Positions 43,458-53,053 of a DNA stretch of 64,000 nt are shown here, one piece after another. The translations under genes were made by a program, and so were the position numbers. The DNA comes from Nostoc carneum NIES-2107. GTDB lineage: Bacteria; Cyanobacteriota; Cyanobacteriia; Cyanobacteriales; Nostocaceae. The notes beneath the pieces were generated by a model that saw nothing but the letters and a program-made list of their open reading frames with translations, searched no databases and had not been told where the DNA came from. Where the stretch lies: contig AP018180.1 of NCBI GenBank assembly GCA_002368155.1, positions 7,868,561 through 7,932,560 on the forward strand, read 5' to 3'. Within the stretch, counting starts at the first letter, position 1. Every line of letters starts with the position of its first letter.

Positions 43458-44322
43458 TGTTCGGCCTCCAAGGTAGAGCTAGATGCTCAATCAGACGCAT
43501 CACTACATCATTGGTAATTCCCAGCACTGCATAGACGATGATGCCGGCAATAATGATGTCAGAGCGTTGGTTAGCGTTGGCATTGTTGAGGATATAGCCA
43601 ATACCCGATCGCGCATTGATTTGTTCGGCTACAACCAGTGCTAGTAATGATGTACCCGCAGAGAAGCGCAAACCAATCAGAATAGAAGGTAACGCCATCG
43701 GCATAATAACGTGACGTACTGTCTCCTGACGCGAAAGCCCAAAAACAGTGGCAGCTTCTAAGAGTTTGGGATCGACACCGCGAACGCCAGCATAAGTATT
43801 CAGATAAATAGGAAATATAGTAGCAACAGTAATCACAATAATCTTGGCTGTCTCATCAATGCCAAACCAGGTGATAAACAATGGTACAAGGGCAATAAAT
43901 GGAATTGTCCGCAGCATTTGCAGTGGTGCATCGAAAATTTCTTCGCCAATTCGCCACAAACCTGCAAATAAACCCAAAATTAGACCGATACTGCCGCCTA
44001 TAGTCAACCCTGTGAGCGATCGCGATAATGAAGTTGGCAGTGCTTCTTGTAGTTCACCCAGTCTGATTAACTCTGCAAACGCCGCTAAAATAGCTGTCGG
44101 AGATGGGAGGATCTCTACTGGGATAACGCCGAACATCGAAACCAACTGCCAAAGGATAATAATCGATACTGGACTTGCCACTCTGATCAGTCGCCCACGC
44201 CACAAATCCCAAGCTTCATGCCAAGGCGATCGCTGTGTTCTGGCACTGAGATCGACAAGTTCTAGAGTTTGGTTAGATAATTCTGTCTGTAGTTGAATCC
44301 CGCTAGAATCAAAAGCACTCAC
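43444..44322 (-). CDS. ssuC: Sulfonate ABC transporter permease (SsuC-like)
   Basis: A 292-residue permease starting with GTG. It has a polar N-terminus and about six helices. LQMLRTIPFIALVPLFITWFGIDETAKI (about 133-160) and the coupling loop EAATVFGLSRQETVRHVIMPMALPSILIGLRFSAG (about 193-227) are typical of SsuC. With the two overlapping genes downstream it forms the second complete sulfonate importer. Confidence 0.92.
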   Translation of the reverse strand: MSAFDSSGIQLQTELSNQTLELVDLSARTQRSPWHEAWDLWRGRLIRVASPVSIIILWQLVSMFGVIPVEILPSPTAILAAFAELIRLGELQEALPTSLSRSLTGLTIGGSIGLILGLFAGLWRIGEEIFDAPLQMLRTIPFIALVPLFITWFGIDETAKIIVITVATIFPIYLNTYAGVRGVDPKLLEAATVFGLSRQETVRHVIMPMALPSILIGLRFSAGTSLLALVVAEQINARSGIGYILNNANANQRSDIIIAGIIVYAVLGITNDVVMRLIEHLALPWRPNIVLS

Positions 44323-44389
44323 GGTGATACCATTTTAGATTTTTGGATTTATTCCACAAATAGGCGTTGCTGATTGATAGGATGATTTT

Positions 44390-44550
44390 TGTCTCACGCA
44401 GAGGCGCAGAGCCGCAGAGAGAATAAGGAGTTTTCAATTTTTAGCTGTTAAATTTCATCCCATAATTCAGCAATGCCATTTCTTCATGGTTCAAAAACAC
44501 TCTGCGTGACTCTGCGCTAACCTCTGTATTCCTCTGCGTTTAAAAAAATT
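44390..44550. repeat. Interspersed repeat with CGCAGAGGCGCAGAG words
   Basis: CGCAGAGGCGCAGAG at the left and CTCTGCGTGACTCTGCGC with further CTCTGCG words at the right form a long imperfect inverted repeat between the rhodanese and permease genes. Fragments of the same family occur near 29160 and 33165. Confidence 0.5.
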
Positions 44551-44570
44551 CTCAGTAAATTCACCTCTGC

Positions 44571-46238
44571 TTACACAGATTGTTTATCCTCTGCAAAAGT
44601 GCGGAAATTTGCCGTACCATCGCGATTGAGTTGATTAACCAGCTCAATCTCCCAATCAAGATACTCTCGGAACGCTGCAAAGCGCTGACTTTGTTCTTTA
44701 TACTGGTACGGTGTCCGCCAAATATCCTCAAATGGATGCAAAAGTGCGATCGCACCAGTTTCTAAAGGTAACCCTGCATTTCGCCAAGCAGTCGTACCGC
44801 CAGCGACTACACGCACTGGTCGATGGGTAGCTGCTGCCAAATCCACAGCAGCAAACGCCGCTAACTTACCATCACTAGATGTCAGAATAATACTTCCATC
44901 TCCGGGTAAACGCGCAGCATCGTCAGCTAGTCGAGACCGGATAGCGAAATAGGCTTTGGGAATGTGTCCCCGTTCATAGTTCAGACTGGTATCTAAGTCG
45001 ATGACAATTACCGAGCCGTTTTCAATCTCTTGATGCAATGTGGCTGGATCGATGGTTTCGACGTTTGGTAATGTGATATCAACAGTTTCCGCTCCGGTCA
45101 CTAGCTCGCCTGTGAGTGCATCCTCTAGAATATAGACTTCTGCCCAATTAATCCGCACCAACCAAGCGGCTGTGATCGCAGATCGAACTCCATCTGCATT
45201 ATCGACTAAGACAATACGGGAATTTCTGCTTCCTACCCACTGTCCTGTCTGCTGTACCAGCTGTCCGCCCGGTGCTAAACGCGATCCGGGTAAATGTCCA
45301 GCTGCAAATTCTTCTTGTCCACGGACATCTAGTAAATAAAGCGTACGCACTCCAGCATCCTGCTCATTTTGGAAATGCTTCAGGGTTTGCTTGTCTATTG
45401 TTTTTAGACCAAAACGTGCTTTTAGTCTATTAGCAGCAGCAATTGCTTCTTGTAATGCAGAACCAGTAGGTAAGGGTGCGAAATTTGACTTCCCAGAATC
45501 TAACTCTAAGCCTTCTATCAGCCACGCCATTGTACCGTTTTCTAGAGAAGCAACTTTATTAGGTACACCTGCATCAATCAAAGCTTGAGCGCCAATGATA
45601 CTGCGGGTTCTACCAGCGCAATTCACTACTACTAAAGAGTTGGGGTCTTTAACAACCTCGTGAAAGCGGTAAACGAGTTCAGCACCAGGTAATGCGATCG
45701 CACCGGGAATACTGAAATTTTGAAATTCGGGAAGAGTGCGGCTATCTAAAACTACAATATTATCGCCAGCATCGATACGAGACTTGACTTCACTGACTGA
45801 CAGGTGAGGCGTACTATAGAAATGTTCAACAAACTCACCGAACGCTTTGCCAATCACATTCACCCCTGTGAATAGCTCATATCCGGCTTCTCGCCATGCC
45901 GCAGTTCCACCACTGAGAATGCTAATGTTGCCATAGCCCAGTTCAGCAAGTTTTTTGGCTGCACGTTCTGCAAGTATATTATCCCCTCCATCGTAGAGGA
46001 CAATCCGAGTCTGACGGCGCGGTACTAAGGACGCGATCGACAATTCCAAATGGCTGAGTGGTAGCGATCCACTCAGAAGGATATGTCCATCACGGGAATG
46101 TACACCAGTCTCGCGAACATCAAATACTGCAAGTTCCCCACCATCTAAGAGCAATCCCCGCAGTTCCAAAGGTGTGACACGCCCAGAAGGCGTACCACCC
46201 TTGTCTAGAACGGTGTCAAATTGAGTTGTGGAAGTCAC
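44571..46238 (-). CDS. Four-domain rhodanese-like sulfurtransferase
   Basis: About 555 residues with four rhodanese folds (roughly 20-125, 145-250, 280-375, 395-505) and a C-terminal helical tail. Only domain 2 has the active-site loop NCAGRTRS (Cys207). The cysteine position is Asp in domain 1 (LYDGGDN) and domain 3 (LVDNADG), and domain 4 has TSSDGK. Single-cysteine multidomain rhodaneses act in sulfane sulfur transfer in the cytosol; no signal peptide is present. I prefer the GTG at 46238. The ATG at 46259 lies inside a 32-bp repeat also found before the gene starting at 53053. The protein heads the SsuCBA-monooxygenase operon. Confidence 0.85.
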   Translation of the reverse strand: MTSTTQFDTVLDKGGTPSGRVTPLELRGLLLDGGELAVFDVRETGVHSRDGHILLSGSLPLSHLELSIASLVPRRQTRIVLYDGGDNILAERAAKKLAELGYGNISILSGGTAAWREAGYELFTGVNVIGKAFGEFVEHFYSTPHLSVSEVKSRIDAGDNIVVLDSRTLPEFQNFSIPGAIALPGAELVYRFHEVVKDPNSLVVVNCAGRTRSIIGAQALIDAGVPNKVASLENGTMAWLIEGLELDSGKSNFAPLPTGSALQEAIAAANRLKARFGLKTIDKQTLKHFQNEQDAGVRTLYLLDVRGQEEFAAGHLPGSRLAPGGQLVQQTGQWVGSRNSRIVLVDNADGVRSAITAAWLVRINWAEVYILEDALTGELVTGAETVDITLPNVETIDPATLHQEIENGSVIVIDLDTSLNYERGHIPKAYFAIRSRLADDAARLPGDGSIILTSSDGKLAAFAAVDLAAATHRPVRVVAGGTTAWRNAGLPLETGAIALLHPFEDIWRTPYQYKEQSQRFAAFREYLDWEIELVNQLNRDGTANFRTFAEDKQSV

Positions 46239-46265
46239 GTCGCTTCGCTCCGAATTCAAAATTCA
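46234..46265. repeat. 32-bp repeat at a gene start, copy 1
   Basis: Identical to 53049-53080. On the minus strand it supplies GGAG, then 9 nt, then the GTG start codon of the rhodanese gene. Confidence 0.8.
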
Positions 46266-46306
46266 AGATTCAAAATTACAATCCCCAAACAACCTATAAA
46301 CTACTA

Positions 46307-46333
46307 ATAATCTACCGATATACCGTAGATTAT
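46307..46333 (-). promoter_or_regulatory. Putative operator upstream of the rhodanese-ssu operon (CTAC-N9-GTAG)
   Basis: ATAATCTAC (46307-46315) and GTAGATTAT (46325-46333) are a perfect 9-bp inverted repeat with a 9-bp spacer, about 70 bp upstream of the GTG start. The core CTAC-N9-ACC-GTAG pattern recurs at 59731-59747. The word TACGGTATATCGG on the minus strand here is also found in the sbpA site at 10061-10073. Size and shape fit a LysR-type or similar dimeric regulator. Confidence 0.5.
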
Positions 46334-46478
46334 GCTCCCAAATTTTCCACAAGTTGTCAATTTGTTGTAACAATCAGCAAGCTTGTAACTTGGTAAAGAG
46401 TTGACGGTTGACTGTTAACTGTTAACTAGGAAGGGAGATTTTCATGCCCTTTTTGTGCGATTTATCACATCAGGCTAA

Positions 46479-47717
46479 CTAGAAAAAGGCTCCTGTTGGT
46501 AGAGGTGTACCGTTGATTTCGTAGTTGCCGATCGCACGCGCTTTGAAAGCAGCTGGATTGTGGGAGGACAGGGTACGGGCGTTGCGCCAATGACGATCTA
46601 AATTTGAGCTTTTTTTAGTTGTGGAAGCGCCACCAACCTCAAATAACAAGGTAGTTGAGCGCAATGTCAATTCATCGACCACTAATTTGGCTTTGGTTGT
46701 TCGCAAAGAAGCTGCGAGGGAAGCAGCTGATTCATCTTCGCCTTTAGCGCGGGCGGCAATAATTTGATCGAGTCCATCGGCGGCTGCTAATACGATCGCT
46801 TCCGCAGCAAAGGCGTTGGCGGAGATTTGCCCTACTGTTTGCTGGATGAGTGGATCGTCTGCTGCTTGCTCGGCTACAGCATGGTAGAAAGTTCGGGGTC
46901 GTTTGTGGACAAGGTTTGTCGCGTCGCGCAGCACGTTACGAATAATACCTGTGTTAACAGCAGTTAAGAACAATTGCGGAATCGTAGCGTTGTATGTGAG
47001 GAGACTATTATCTGCATCCGTATCAAAAACTACTTCATCTGCCTCTATGCGAACATTAGTGAATGTTGTAGTTCCTGTACCTGTTAATCGTTGTCCGAAA
47101 CCATCCCAATCGTCTACAAGCTCAACCCCTTCGCGTTTAGTGGGTACAATCGCTGTTGCTGGAGTGCCATCGGGTGCTAATAGGCGCACAGCAACGAAAT
47201 CTGCATACAAACTGCCAGTACTGTAATATTTTGAGCCATTGAGCCGATATCCACCTGCTTCTGGTGTGAGTTTCGTATTCAATACTGTGCCGCTACCAGC
47301 TCGTTTAACTTCTAGTTCACTACCAGCAAATCCGAAGAATGCACCATCAACAACTGCCTTTAGCCAGCGACGATTTCTGTCGCTGCGCTCAGATCGCAAA
47401 ATTCGCTCAATCACAACGAAATGATTGCGGATAATATGAGCAACGTTGGGGTCAGCATCTCCCAGGCGAATTATGACTTCAAACAGTTCGCGTAAACTGC
47501 TACCACCGCCACCTTCAGCAACAGGGACTCGCAATGCACCTAGCCGCGATCGCTTGAGTAGTTCGATGATATCAAAAGGCAGAATGCGATCGCGATCGCG
47601 TTCCGAAGCACCTAGAGCAATAAAATCAAAAAGCTGCTGGAGTTCCGGCGAGTTGGCTTTGACAGGGGTCGAAAACTGGAAGGTATTATCTGCAAGTTTC
47701 TCTGGACTCTTAATCAT
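46479..47717 (-). CDS. DszC/SfnB-like acyl-CoA dehydrogenase-fold monooxygenase, paralog 1
   Basis: About 412 residues; the ATG at 47717 is chosen by comparison with the other paralogs and for the AGAGAAA before it. The acyl-CoA-dehydrogenase fold is clear: RLGDADPNVAHIIRNHF (about 85-101), YRLNGSKYYSTGSLYADF (about 150-167), DDWDGFGQRLTGTGTTTF (about 195-212), FEVGGASTTKKSSNLDRHWRNARTLSSHNPAAFKARAIG (about 360-398). The terminal His in SHNP matches the catalytic histidine region of DszC. DszC oxidises thiophenic sulfur to sulfone and SfnB serves sulfone use; both need reduced flavin. It follows the GST gene. Confidence 0.87.
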   Translation of the reverse strand: MIKSPEKLADNTFQFSTPVKANSPELQQLFDFIALGASERDRDRILPFDIIELLKRSRLGALRVPVAEGGGGSSLRELFEVIIRLGDADPNVAHIIRNHFVVIERILRSERSDRNRRWLKAVVDGAFFGFAGSELEVKRAGSGTVLNTKLTPEAGGYRLNGSKYYSTGSLYADFVAVRLLAPDGTPATAIVPTKREGVELVDDWDGFGQRLTGTGTTTFTNVRIEADEVVFDTDADNSLLTYNATIPQLFLTAVNTGIIRNVLRDATNLVHKRPRTFYHAVAEQAADDPLIQQTVGQISANAFAAEAIVLAAADGLDQIIAARAKGEDESAASLAASLRTTKAKLVVDELTLRSTTLLFEVGGASTTKKSSNLDRHWRNARTLSSHNPAAFKARAIGNYEINGTPLPTGAFF

Positions 47718-47806
47718 TATTTTTCTCTTTAAATATCGTGGGGAAAATCTACCATTAGCGACTGAAAGGTAAATCCAAAATCCAAAATCCAAAATCTAAA
47801 ATTGAT

Positions 47807-48439
47807 TTACAGTGCTGGGCGTTGTTGATTTACCCATAACTGAACAGATGGCCTTTCCCATTGATGCTTGGCGTAAGCTACCAATTTATCGGGTACTGAG
47901 TCGCCGTTCTGAATTAGGCGATGGAGTATTAAGGCCAAATCCACATCAGCAATAGACCATTGACCGAATAGGTTTTCGGTGTTGCTAGCCAGCAGTAACT
48001 CAGTAGCAGAGAATAATTTCTCAGCAGCTTTTTTTGCTTCCAAAGAAAGCGGTGGCTTTTTGACTCCGTAGAAAATAACCTCAGTCGAGCGTTCTTGTTT
48101 GATGGGCGTGAGGTCGCTGCGGAGCCAGGCTTGTACCTGACGCGCTCTGGCTCGACTCTGTGGTTCTTTTGGGTATAAAGGAGTACCGGGAAACACCTCA
48201 TCAATGTATTCTGCGATCGCAGAGGATTCAGACAAGGCGAATCCGTCATGAATCAAAGTTGGTACACGGCGCGTCAGGGACTTGACTGCAAAATCAGGCT
48301 CGTTCTGGGCGTTAGCACCTAAATCAAGAGTCTGGATGTCAAACAGCAGTGCTTTTTCATGCAGAGATACGAAAGCCGAGAGCGCATAGGGGCTAGCGTA
48401 CTGGGAATCGACATAGAGAAGAAGCGATGTAGATGACAA
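47807..48439 (-). CDS. yfcF: Glutathione S-transferase, YfcF type
   Basis: A 210-residue protein alignable by eye with E. coli YfcF over its whole length: SPYALSAFVSLHEKALLF (thioredoxin-fold half), RRVPTLIHDGFALSESSAIAEYI with the glutathione-binding ESSAI motif (about 70-75), and RARARQVQAWLRSDL, NLFGQWSIADVDLALILHRL in the helical half. It conjugates or reduces with glutathione in the cytosol. In this cluster it may remove sulfur from an activated substrate or detoxify electrophilic products; that is inference. Confidence 0.9.
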   Translation of the reverse strand: MSSTSLLLYVDSQYASPYALSAFVSLHEKALLFDIQTLDLGANAQNEPDFAVKSLTRRVPTLIHDGFALSESSAIAEYIDEVFPGTPLYPKEPQSRARARQVQAWLRSDLTPIKQERSTEVIFYGVKKPPLSLEAKKAAEKLFSATELLLASNTENLFGQWSIADVDLALILHRLIQNGDSVPDKLVAYAKHQWERPSVQLWVNQQRPAL

Positions 48440-48525
48440 TGTATTCTCCTATGGTGGCTAGTAATGTTTTTTACAGCTGTTGTATAGATGCAAGTAGAAA
48501 TTGGGAAATTTTTAATCTGCAATCT

Positions 48526-49434
48526 TTAAAACGCAGGTGCAATTGTACCTTTAAGATAGTTATTGATATATTCCTTTAACTTGGGATCTACAACTAGCTG
48601 ATTGAGCTTTTGAATATTTGGATCGTTGAGTTTTGATTGCACAGTTGCTAAACCCACCGCATAATTTTTATTAGCCATACCAACTTCATCTAAAATAATA
48701 GGTTCTAAATCTACCTTTGCTTGGACAAGGAAAGATGCAGATGTCACAGCTAAATCTAAATCATCCAACGCTCTGACAATGGCGTAATTATCTAATTCCT
48801 TAATTTGCAGTTTTTTGGGATGATCAACAACATCCTTGACGCTAAAATACTCACTTGACTTTTCTTTTAAGTTAATTAAGTTGATGTGTTTGAGGAATTT
48901 TAAAGCCCGATCCTGATTGCTATCATCATTAGAAATTGCAATTGTTGCCCCTACAGGAACTTCATTCACTGATTTGATTTTGAGCCGTTTAGAATAGAGT
49001 CCAGTTATAGTAGTATAACTACGATTTAACATCACAAAATCCGCGCTGAGTCTTTTGGCGGCTTGTTTCATAAATGGTTCATGCTGGAAAAAATTAGCAT
49101 CAATTTCTCCACCCTTAAGAGCATCGTTAATTTTCACCGAATCAGCGATAGTCACAATCTCAAAGTCGAAGCCTTGACTAGGGGCTATTTCTTTTTTAAT
49201 GTACTTTAAAACATCTTCAGTGGTAGTATTACGAGAACCGACTTTCAGTAAAGCTGTCTTAGCTGGCTGAGTAGTGGATTGGCTAACTGCTTGGCCACTT
49301 GGCTGACTATTGGAGGAATTTTTATTTGATGAACAACTGGCGAAAAGAACGGATAAAAGCGTGCTTCCCGTTCCTAGCAGAAAATAGCGGCGGTTGATGC
49401 CTGTAAAATTAATTCCTTGATATTTACTCCTCAT
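48526..49434 (-). CDS. NlpA/MetQ-family binding lipoprotein, paralog 1
   Basis: A 302-residue protein. The N-terminus INRRYFLLGTGSTLLSVLFASC combines a twin-arginine-like start with a lipobox (Cys34). The mature domain follows the MetQ/NlpA pattern: LKVGSRNTTTEDVLKYIKKEIA, GGEIDANFFQHEPFMKQAAKRL (about 115-136), GATIAISNDDSNQDRALKFL, VDHPKKLQIKELD. MetQ binds methionine or related compounds. No metN or metI gene is present in the window. The next paralog lies 17 bp upstream in the transcript. Confidence 0.88.
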   Translation of the reverse strand: MRSKYQGINFTGINRRYFLLGTGSTLLSVLFASCSSNKNSSNSQPSGQAVSQSTTQPAKTALLKVGSRNTTTEDVLKYIKKEIAPSQGFDFEIVTIADSVKINDALKGGEIDANFFQHEPFMKQAAKRLSADFVMLNRSYTTITGLYSKRLKIKSVNEVPVGATIAISNDDSNQDRALKFLKHINLINLKEKSSEYFSVKDVVDHPKKLQIKELDNYAIVRALDDLDLAVTSASFLVQAKVDLEPIILDEVGMANKNYAVGLATVQSKLNDPNIQKLNQLVVDPKLKEYINNYLKGTIAPAF

Positions 49435-49451
49435 CTTTTTTATTTCCTAAT

Positions 49452-50318
49452 TTAGAATGAAGGTACGATAGTACCTTTGTAGTTGGCGTTAATAAAATCC
49501 TTCAATTTGGGATCGATAACCAATTGATTTAATTTTTGAATATTGGCATCATTAGATTTTGCTTGTACAGTTGCCAAGCCTGTAGCATATTTTTTATCTG
49601 CCATACCAATTTCATCTAAAACAATGGGAGTTAGAGTGATTTTGGCTTGGAGAAGTAGAGATGAATAGGCAATACCTAAATCGAGGTCATCCAATCCTCT
49701 GCCGATGGCATAATTATCTAATTCCTTAATTTGCAGCTTTTTAGGATGGGCTATGACATCTTGCACAGTGTAATAATCACCTGATTTTTCTTTTAAGTTA
49801 ATTAAATCTAGGTGTTTGAGAAACTTTAAAGCGCGATCCTGATTGCTATCATCATTAGAAATGCCAATAGTTGCCCCTACAGGAATTTCGTTAACAGATT
49901 TTATTTTGAGTCGTTTTGAGTAAAGTGCATATACAGTAGTATAGCTGCGATTGAGCATGACAAAATCTGCATTTAGTCTTTTGGCAGCTTGTTTCATAAA
50001 TAGTTCATGCTGGAAAAGATTAGCATCTATTTCCCCATTTTTTAGGGCATCGTTAATCTTTACCGAATCACCAATTGTCACAATTTGAAAGTCTAAATTT
50101 TGACTAGGGGCGATTTCTTTTTGAATGAATTTCAATATATCTTCTGAAACAGTATTGCGAGAACCAACTTTGAGTTGTGCGGTTTTAGTTGATTGGCTAA
50201 CTGGTTGGTTGGTTGATTGACTAGTTGAGGAATTTTGGTTTGATGAACAACTGGCGAAAAGAGTTGATGCAATTGCGCTTCCTGTTCCTAGCAGAAAATA
50301 TCGGCGGTTGGTTCTCAT
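49452..50318 (-). CDS. NlpA/MetQ-family binding lipoprotein, paralog 2
   Basis: A 288-residue close paralog of the neighbour, from which it differs by scattered substitutions: TNRRYFLLGTGSAIASTLFASC (lipid Cys24), NGEIDANLFQHELFMKQAAKRL, VGATIGISNDDSNQDRALKFL. The pair arose by tandem duplication. It precedes paralog 1 by 17 bp. The ligand is unknown; methionine, methionine sulfoxide or other thioethers are candidates from the family. Confidence 0.88.
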   Translation of the reverse strand: MRTNRRYFLLGTGSAIASTLFASCSSNQNSSTSQSTNQPVSQSTKTAQLKVGSRNTVSEDILKFIQKEIAPSQNLDFQIVTIGDSVKINDALKNGEIDANLFQHELFMKQAAKRLNADFVMLNRSYTTVYALYSKRLKIKSVNEIPVGATIGISNDDSNQDRALKFLKHLDLINLKEKSGDYYTVQDVIAHPKKLQIKELDNYAIGRGLDDLDLGIAYSSLLLQAKITLTPIVLDEIGMADKKYATGLATVQAKSNDANIQKLNQLVIDPKLKDFINANYKGTIVPSF

Positions 50319-50536
50319 TGAACTAATTATTTGAGATTTGACACTTATTTTTGATAGTTTGTTTGTTGCAGCAGGGGTAATATCAATTCAAAATTCTTTG
50401 AATTTTGTCTATTAGTAAGTAAGTCGGTAATTGCACCAAGCTATATTACAAAATGTAAACAGCCTGGAAACTCTTACCAATGACAAATGACCAATGACAG
50501 CCCTAACTAGCTATATTTAATTGCACGCTCCACCTA

Positions 50537-51775
50537 CTAAAAAAATCCCCCTATCGGTAATGCAGTACCGTTGATTTCGTAATCTCCAATAGCACGGGCT
50601 TTGAAGTGGCTGGGATTATGGGATGACAAGGTGCGGGCGTTGCGCCAATGGCGATCTAAGTTGTAAACAGTCTTGGTGCTGGAAGCGCCACCGACTTCAA
50701 ATAGTAGGGTGGCTGAACGCAGTGTTAAATCGTCTACTATCAATTTTGCTTTGGCAGCCAGCAAAGAAGCATTTAATGCCGCAGCTTTTTTAGCTTCTTC
50801 ACCTTGTGATAGTGCAAGATTGAGGCGATCGAGGGCATCTGCTGCAGCTAAAACGATCGCTTCGGCGGCAAAGGCATTAGCAGAAAGTTGACCGACGGTT
50901 TGCTGCAATAATGGATCGTCGCTGGCTTGCTCAGATACGGAGTGGTAAAAGGTTCTCGGACGTTTGAGGACTAGATTTTTGGCATCTCGCAAAACGCTGC
51001 GGATAATCCCTGCGTTCACCGCCGTCAGAATTAAGTGGGCGACAACTTTGTAGGGTACATTGTCTGCATCTGGATCGGTTTCTTTGATAACTTCATCTGC
51101 TTCGACGCGAACATTTGTGAACGTCGTCGTTCCCGAACCAGTCAGCCTTTGCCCAAAGCCGTCCCAGTCGTCTACTAGGGTAATTCCTTCGCGGTTGGTG
51201 GGAATGATTGCGATCGCAACAATGCCATCGGGAGTCAGCAGCCTTACATAAATTAGGTCTGCAAACAAACTGCCTGTACTATAGTACTTGATGCCGTTCA
51301 GACGATAGCCGTTGCCATCAGGCGTTAATTTGGTACTGACTACTTCACCACTCCCGGCGCGTTTGGCTTCTAGTTCAGTGGCGGCGAGTCCAACAATGGC
51401 ACCATCAACTACCGCCTTTAGCCATCGACGATTGCGATCGCTCCGTGCAGAACGTAAAATCTGTTCTGTGACGAAGAAATGATTCCGCAGAATATGTGCA
51501 ACGTTAGGATCGGCATCCCCCAAGCGAATCACAACTTCAAATAGTTCGCGGACATTAGCACCACCACCACCTTCAGCAACAGGGATGCGTAATGCACCTA
51601 ACTTAGAACGCCGGATGAGGTCAATAACATCATAGGGCAGGATGCGATCGCGTTCTCTCTCAATAGCCCCCAAAGCAATAAAATCGAAAAGCTCTTGCAG
51701 TGCCGGCGAGTTGGCGGTAACTGGAGTTGAGAACTCGAATGTAGAATCTATAGCTTTTTCTACAGGTTGAATCAT
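50537..51775 (-). CDS. DszC/SfnB-like flavin monooxygenase, paralog 2
   Basis: About 412 residues from the ATG at 51775, which aligns with paralog 1. Landmarks are RLGDADPNVAHILRNHFFV, YRLNGIKYYSTGSLFADL, DDWDGFGQRLTGSGTTTF, and FEVGGASSTKTVYNLDRHWRNARTLSSHNPSHFKARAIG. It differs from the other three in KTVYN for KKSSN, and in the middle segment (VPYKVVAHLILTAVNAG for LPYNIVPQLFLTAVNAG), which lines the flavin and substrate cavity in this fold, so its substrate may differ. The next paralog ends 39 bp upstream. Confidence 0.87.
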   Translation of the reverse strand: MIQPVEKAIDSTFEFSTPVTANSPALQELFDFIALGAIERERDRILPYDVIDLIRRSKLGALRIPVAEGGGGANVRELFEVVIRLGDADPNVAHILRNHFFVTEQILRSARSDRNRRWLKAVVDGAIVGLAATELEAKRAGSGEVVSTKLTPDGNGYRLNGIKYYSTGSLFADLIYVRLLTPDGIVAIAIIPTNREGITLVDDWDGFGQRLTGSGTTTFTNVRVEADEVIKETDPDADNVPYKVVAHLILTAVNAGIIRSVLRDAKNLVLKRPRTFYHSVSEQASDDPLLQQTVGQLSANAFAAEAIVLAAADALDRLNLALSQGEEAKKAAALNASLLAAKAKLIVDDLTLRSATLLFEVGGASSTKTVYNLDRHWRNARTLSSHNPSHFKARAIGDYEINGTALPIGGFF

Positions 51776-51814
51776 GATTTTTCTCTGCAATAGATAGCTT
51801 TGATGGCGATTTAC

Positions 51815-53053
51815 TTAGAAAAATCCTCGTGGTGGGAGTGGTTTGCCGTTAATTTCATAATCTCCCACCGCACGGGCTTTGAAGTGACTGGGGTTGTGCG
51901 ATGCTAAGGTGCGGGCATTGCGCCAATGCCGATCTAAATTCGAGCTTTTCTTCGTTGTTGAAGCACCGCCAACTTCAAATAATAGAGTGGCTGAACGTGT
52001 TGCCAAGTCATCAACAATTAATTTCGCTTTGGATGCACTTAAAGAAGCTGCCAAAGCTGCTGCTAATTCGGACTCTGCACCTTGGGCTTTAGCAGCAGGG
52101 AGGCGATCCAAACCATCAGCCGCCGCCAGGACAATTGATTCTGCAGCAAAGGCGTTGGCGGAGATTTGCCCGATAGTTTGCTGCAATAGGGGGTCATCTG
52201 CTGCTTGCTCGGCTACAGCGTGGTAAAAAGTTCTGGGGCGTTTGTGGACAAGGCTAATAGCATCACGCAACACGTTACGAATAATCCCTGCATTCACCGC
52301 AGTTAGGAACAATTGCGGCACGATATTGTAGGGTAGATTGTCTTTGTCTGTATCTGTCTCTAAAATTACTTCATCTGCTTCGACGCGGACATTGGTAAAA
52401 ATAGTTGTCCCCGTGCCTGTTAGCCTTTGTCCAAAGCCATCCCAGTCATCGATTAGTTCAACACCGTCGCGATGGCTGGGAATAATCCCCGTAGCTGCAC
52501 TGCCATCTGGTGTGAGCAAGCGCACATAGAGATAGTCTGCATAAAGACTACCTGTGCTGTAATATTTCGTCCCATTCAAACGATAACCATTGCCATCGGG
52601 TGTTAATTTGGTATTCGCCACTCCGCCACCACCGGCTCGTTTTAGTTCTAGTTCAGTGGCGGCGCTACCGAAGATTGCGCCATCAACTGCGGCTTTAATC
52701 CAGCGCCGATTTCTCTCGGTGCGTTCCGAACGCAAAATTCGCTCTGTAACTGAGAAATGATTGCGGACAATGTGAGCAACATTCGCGTCAGCGTCACCCA
52801 GACGAATAGCGACCTCAAATAATTCCCGTGCAGTACTACCAGCGCCACCTTCAGCAACGGGGATGCGTAATGCACCTAAGCGGGAACGCCGGATCAATTC
52901 AACCACATCATAGGGCAGAATGCGATCGCGATCGCGTTCCGCAGCCCCAACAGCAATAAAATCCAAAAGCTGCTGGAGTTCCGGCGAATTGGCTCTCACA
53001 GGTGCCGAGAACTTAATTTGGGGTTCTAGAACTTTCTCTACAATTTGAGTCAC
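51815..53053 (-). CDS. DszC/SfnB-like flavin monooxygenase, paralog 3
   Basis: About 412 residues. The GTG at 53053 begins TQIVEKVLEP, which lines up with MTQIEEKVIDS of paralog 4, so the in-frame ATG 21 bp earlier (inside a 32-bp repeat) is not the original start. It has RLGDADANVAHIVRNHF, YRLNGTKYYSTGSLYADYLY, DDWDGFGQRLTGTGTTIF, and the C-terminal GGASTTKKSSNLDRHWRNARTLASHNPSHFKARAVG. It is closest to paralog 4 in protein and DNA sequence, consistent with recent duplication. Confidence 0.87.
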   Translation of the reverse strand: MTQIVEKVLEPQIKFSAPVRANSPELQQLLDFIAVGAAERDRDRILPYDVVELIRRSRLGALRIPVAEGGAGSTARELFEVAIRLGDADANVAHIVRNHFSVTERILRSERTERNRRWIKAAVDGAIFGSAATELELKRAGGGGVANTKLTPDGNGYRLNGTKYYSTGSLYADYLYVRLLTPDGSAATGIIPSHRDGVELIDDWDGFGQRLTGTGTTIFTNVRVEADEVILETDTDKDNLPYNIVPQLFLTAVNAGIIRNVLRDAISLVHKRPRTFYHAVAEQAADDPLLQQTIGQISANAFAAESIVLAAADGLDRLPAAKAQGAESELAAALAASLSASKAKLIVDDLATRSATLLFEVGGASTTKKSSNLDRHWRNARTLASHNPSHFKARAVGDYEINGKPLPPRGFF

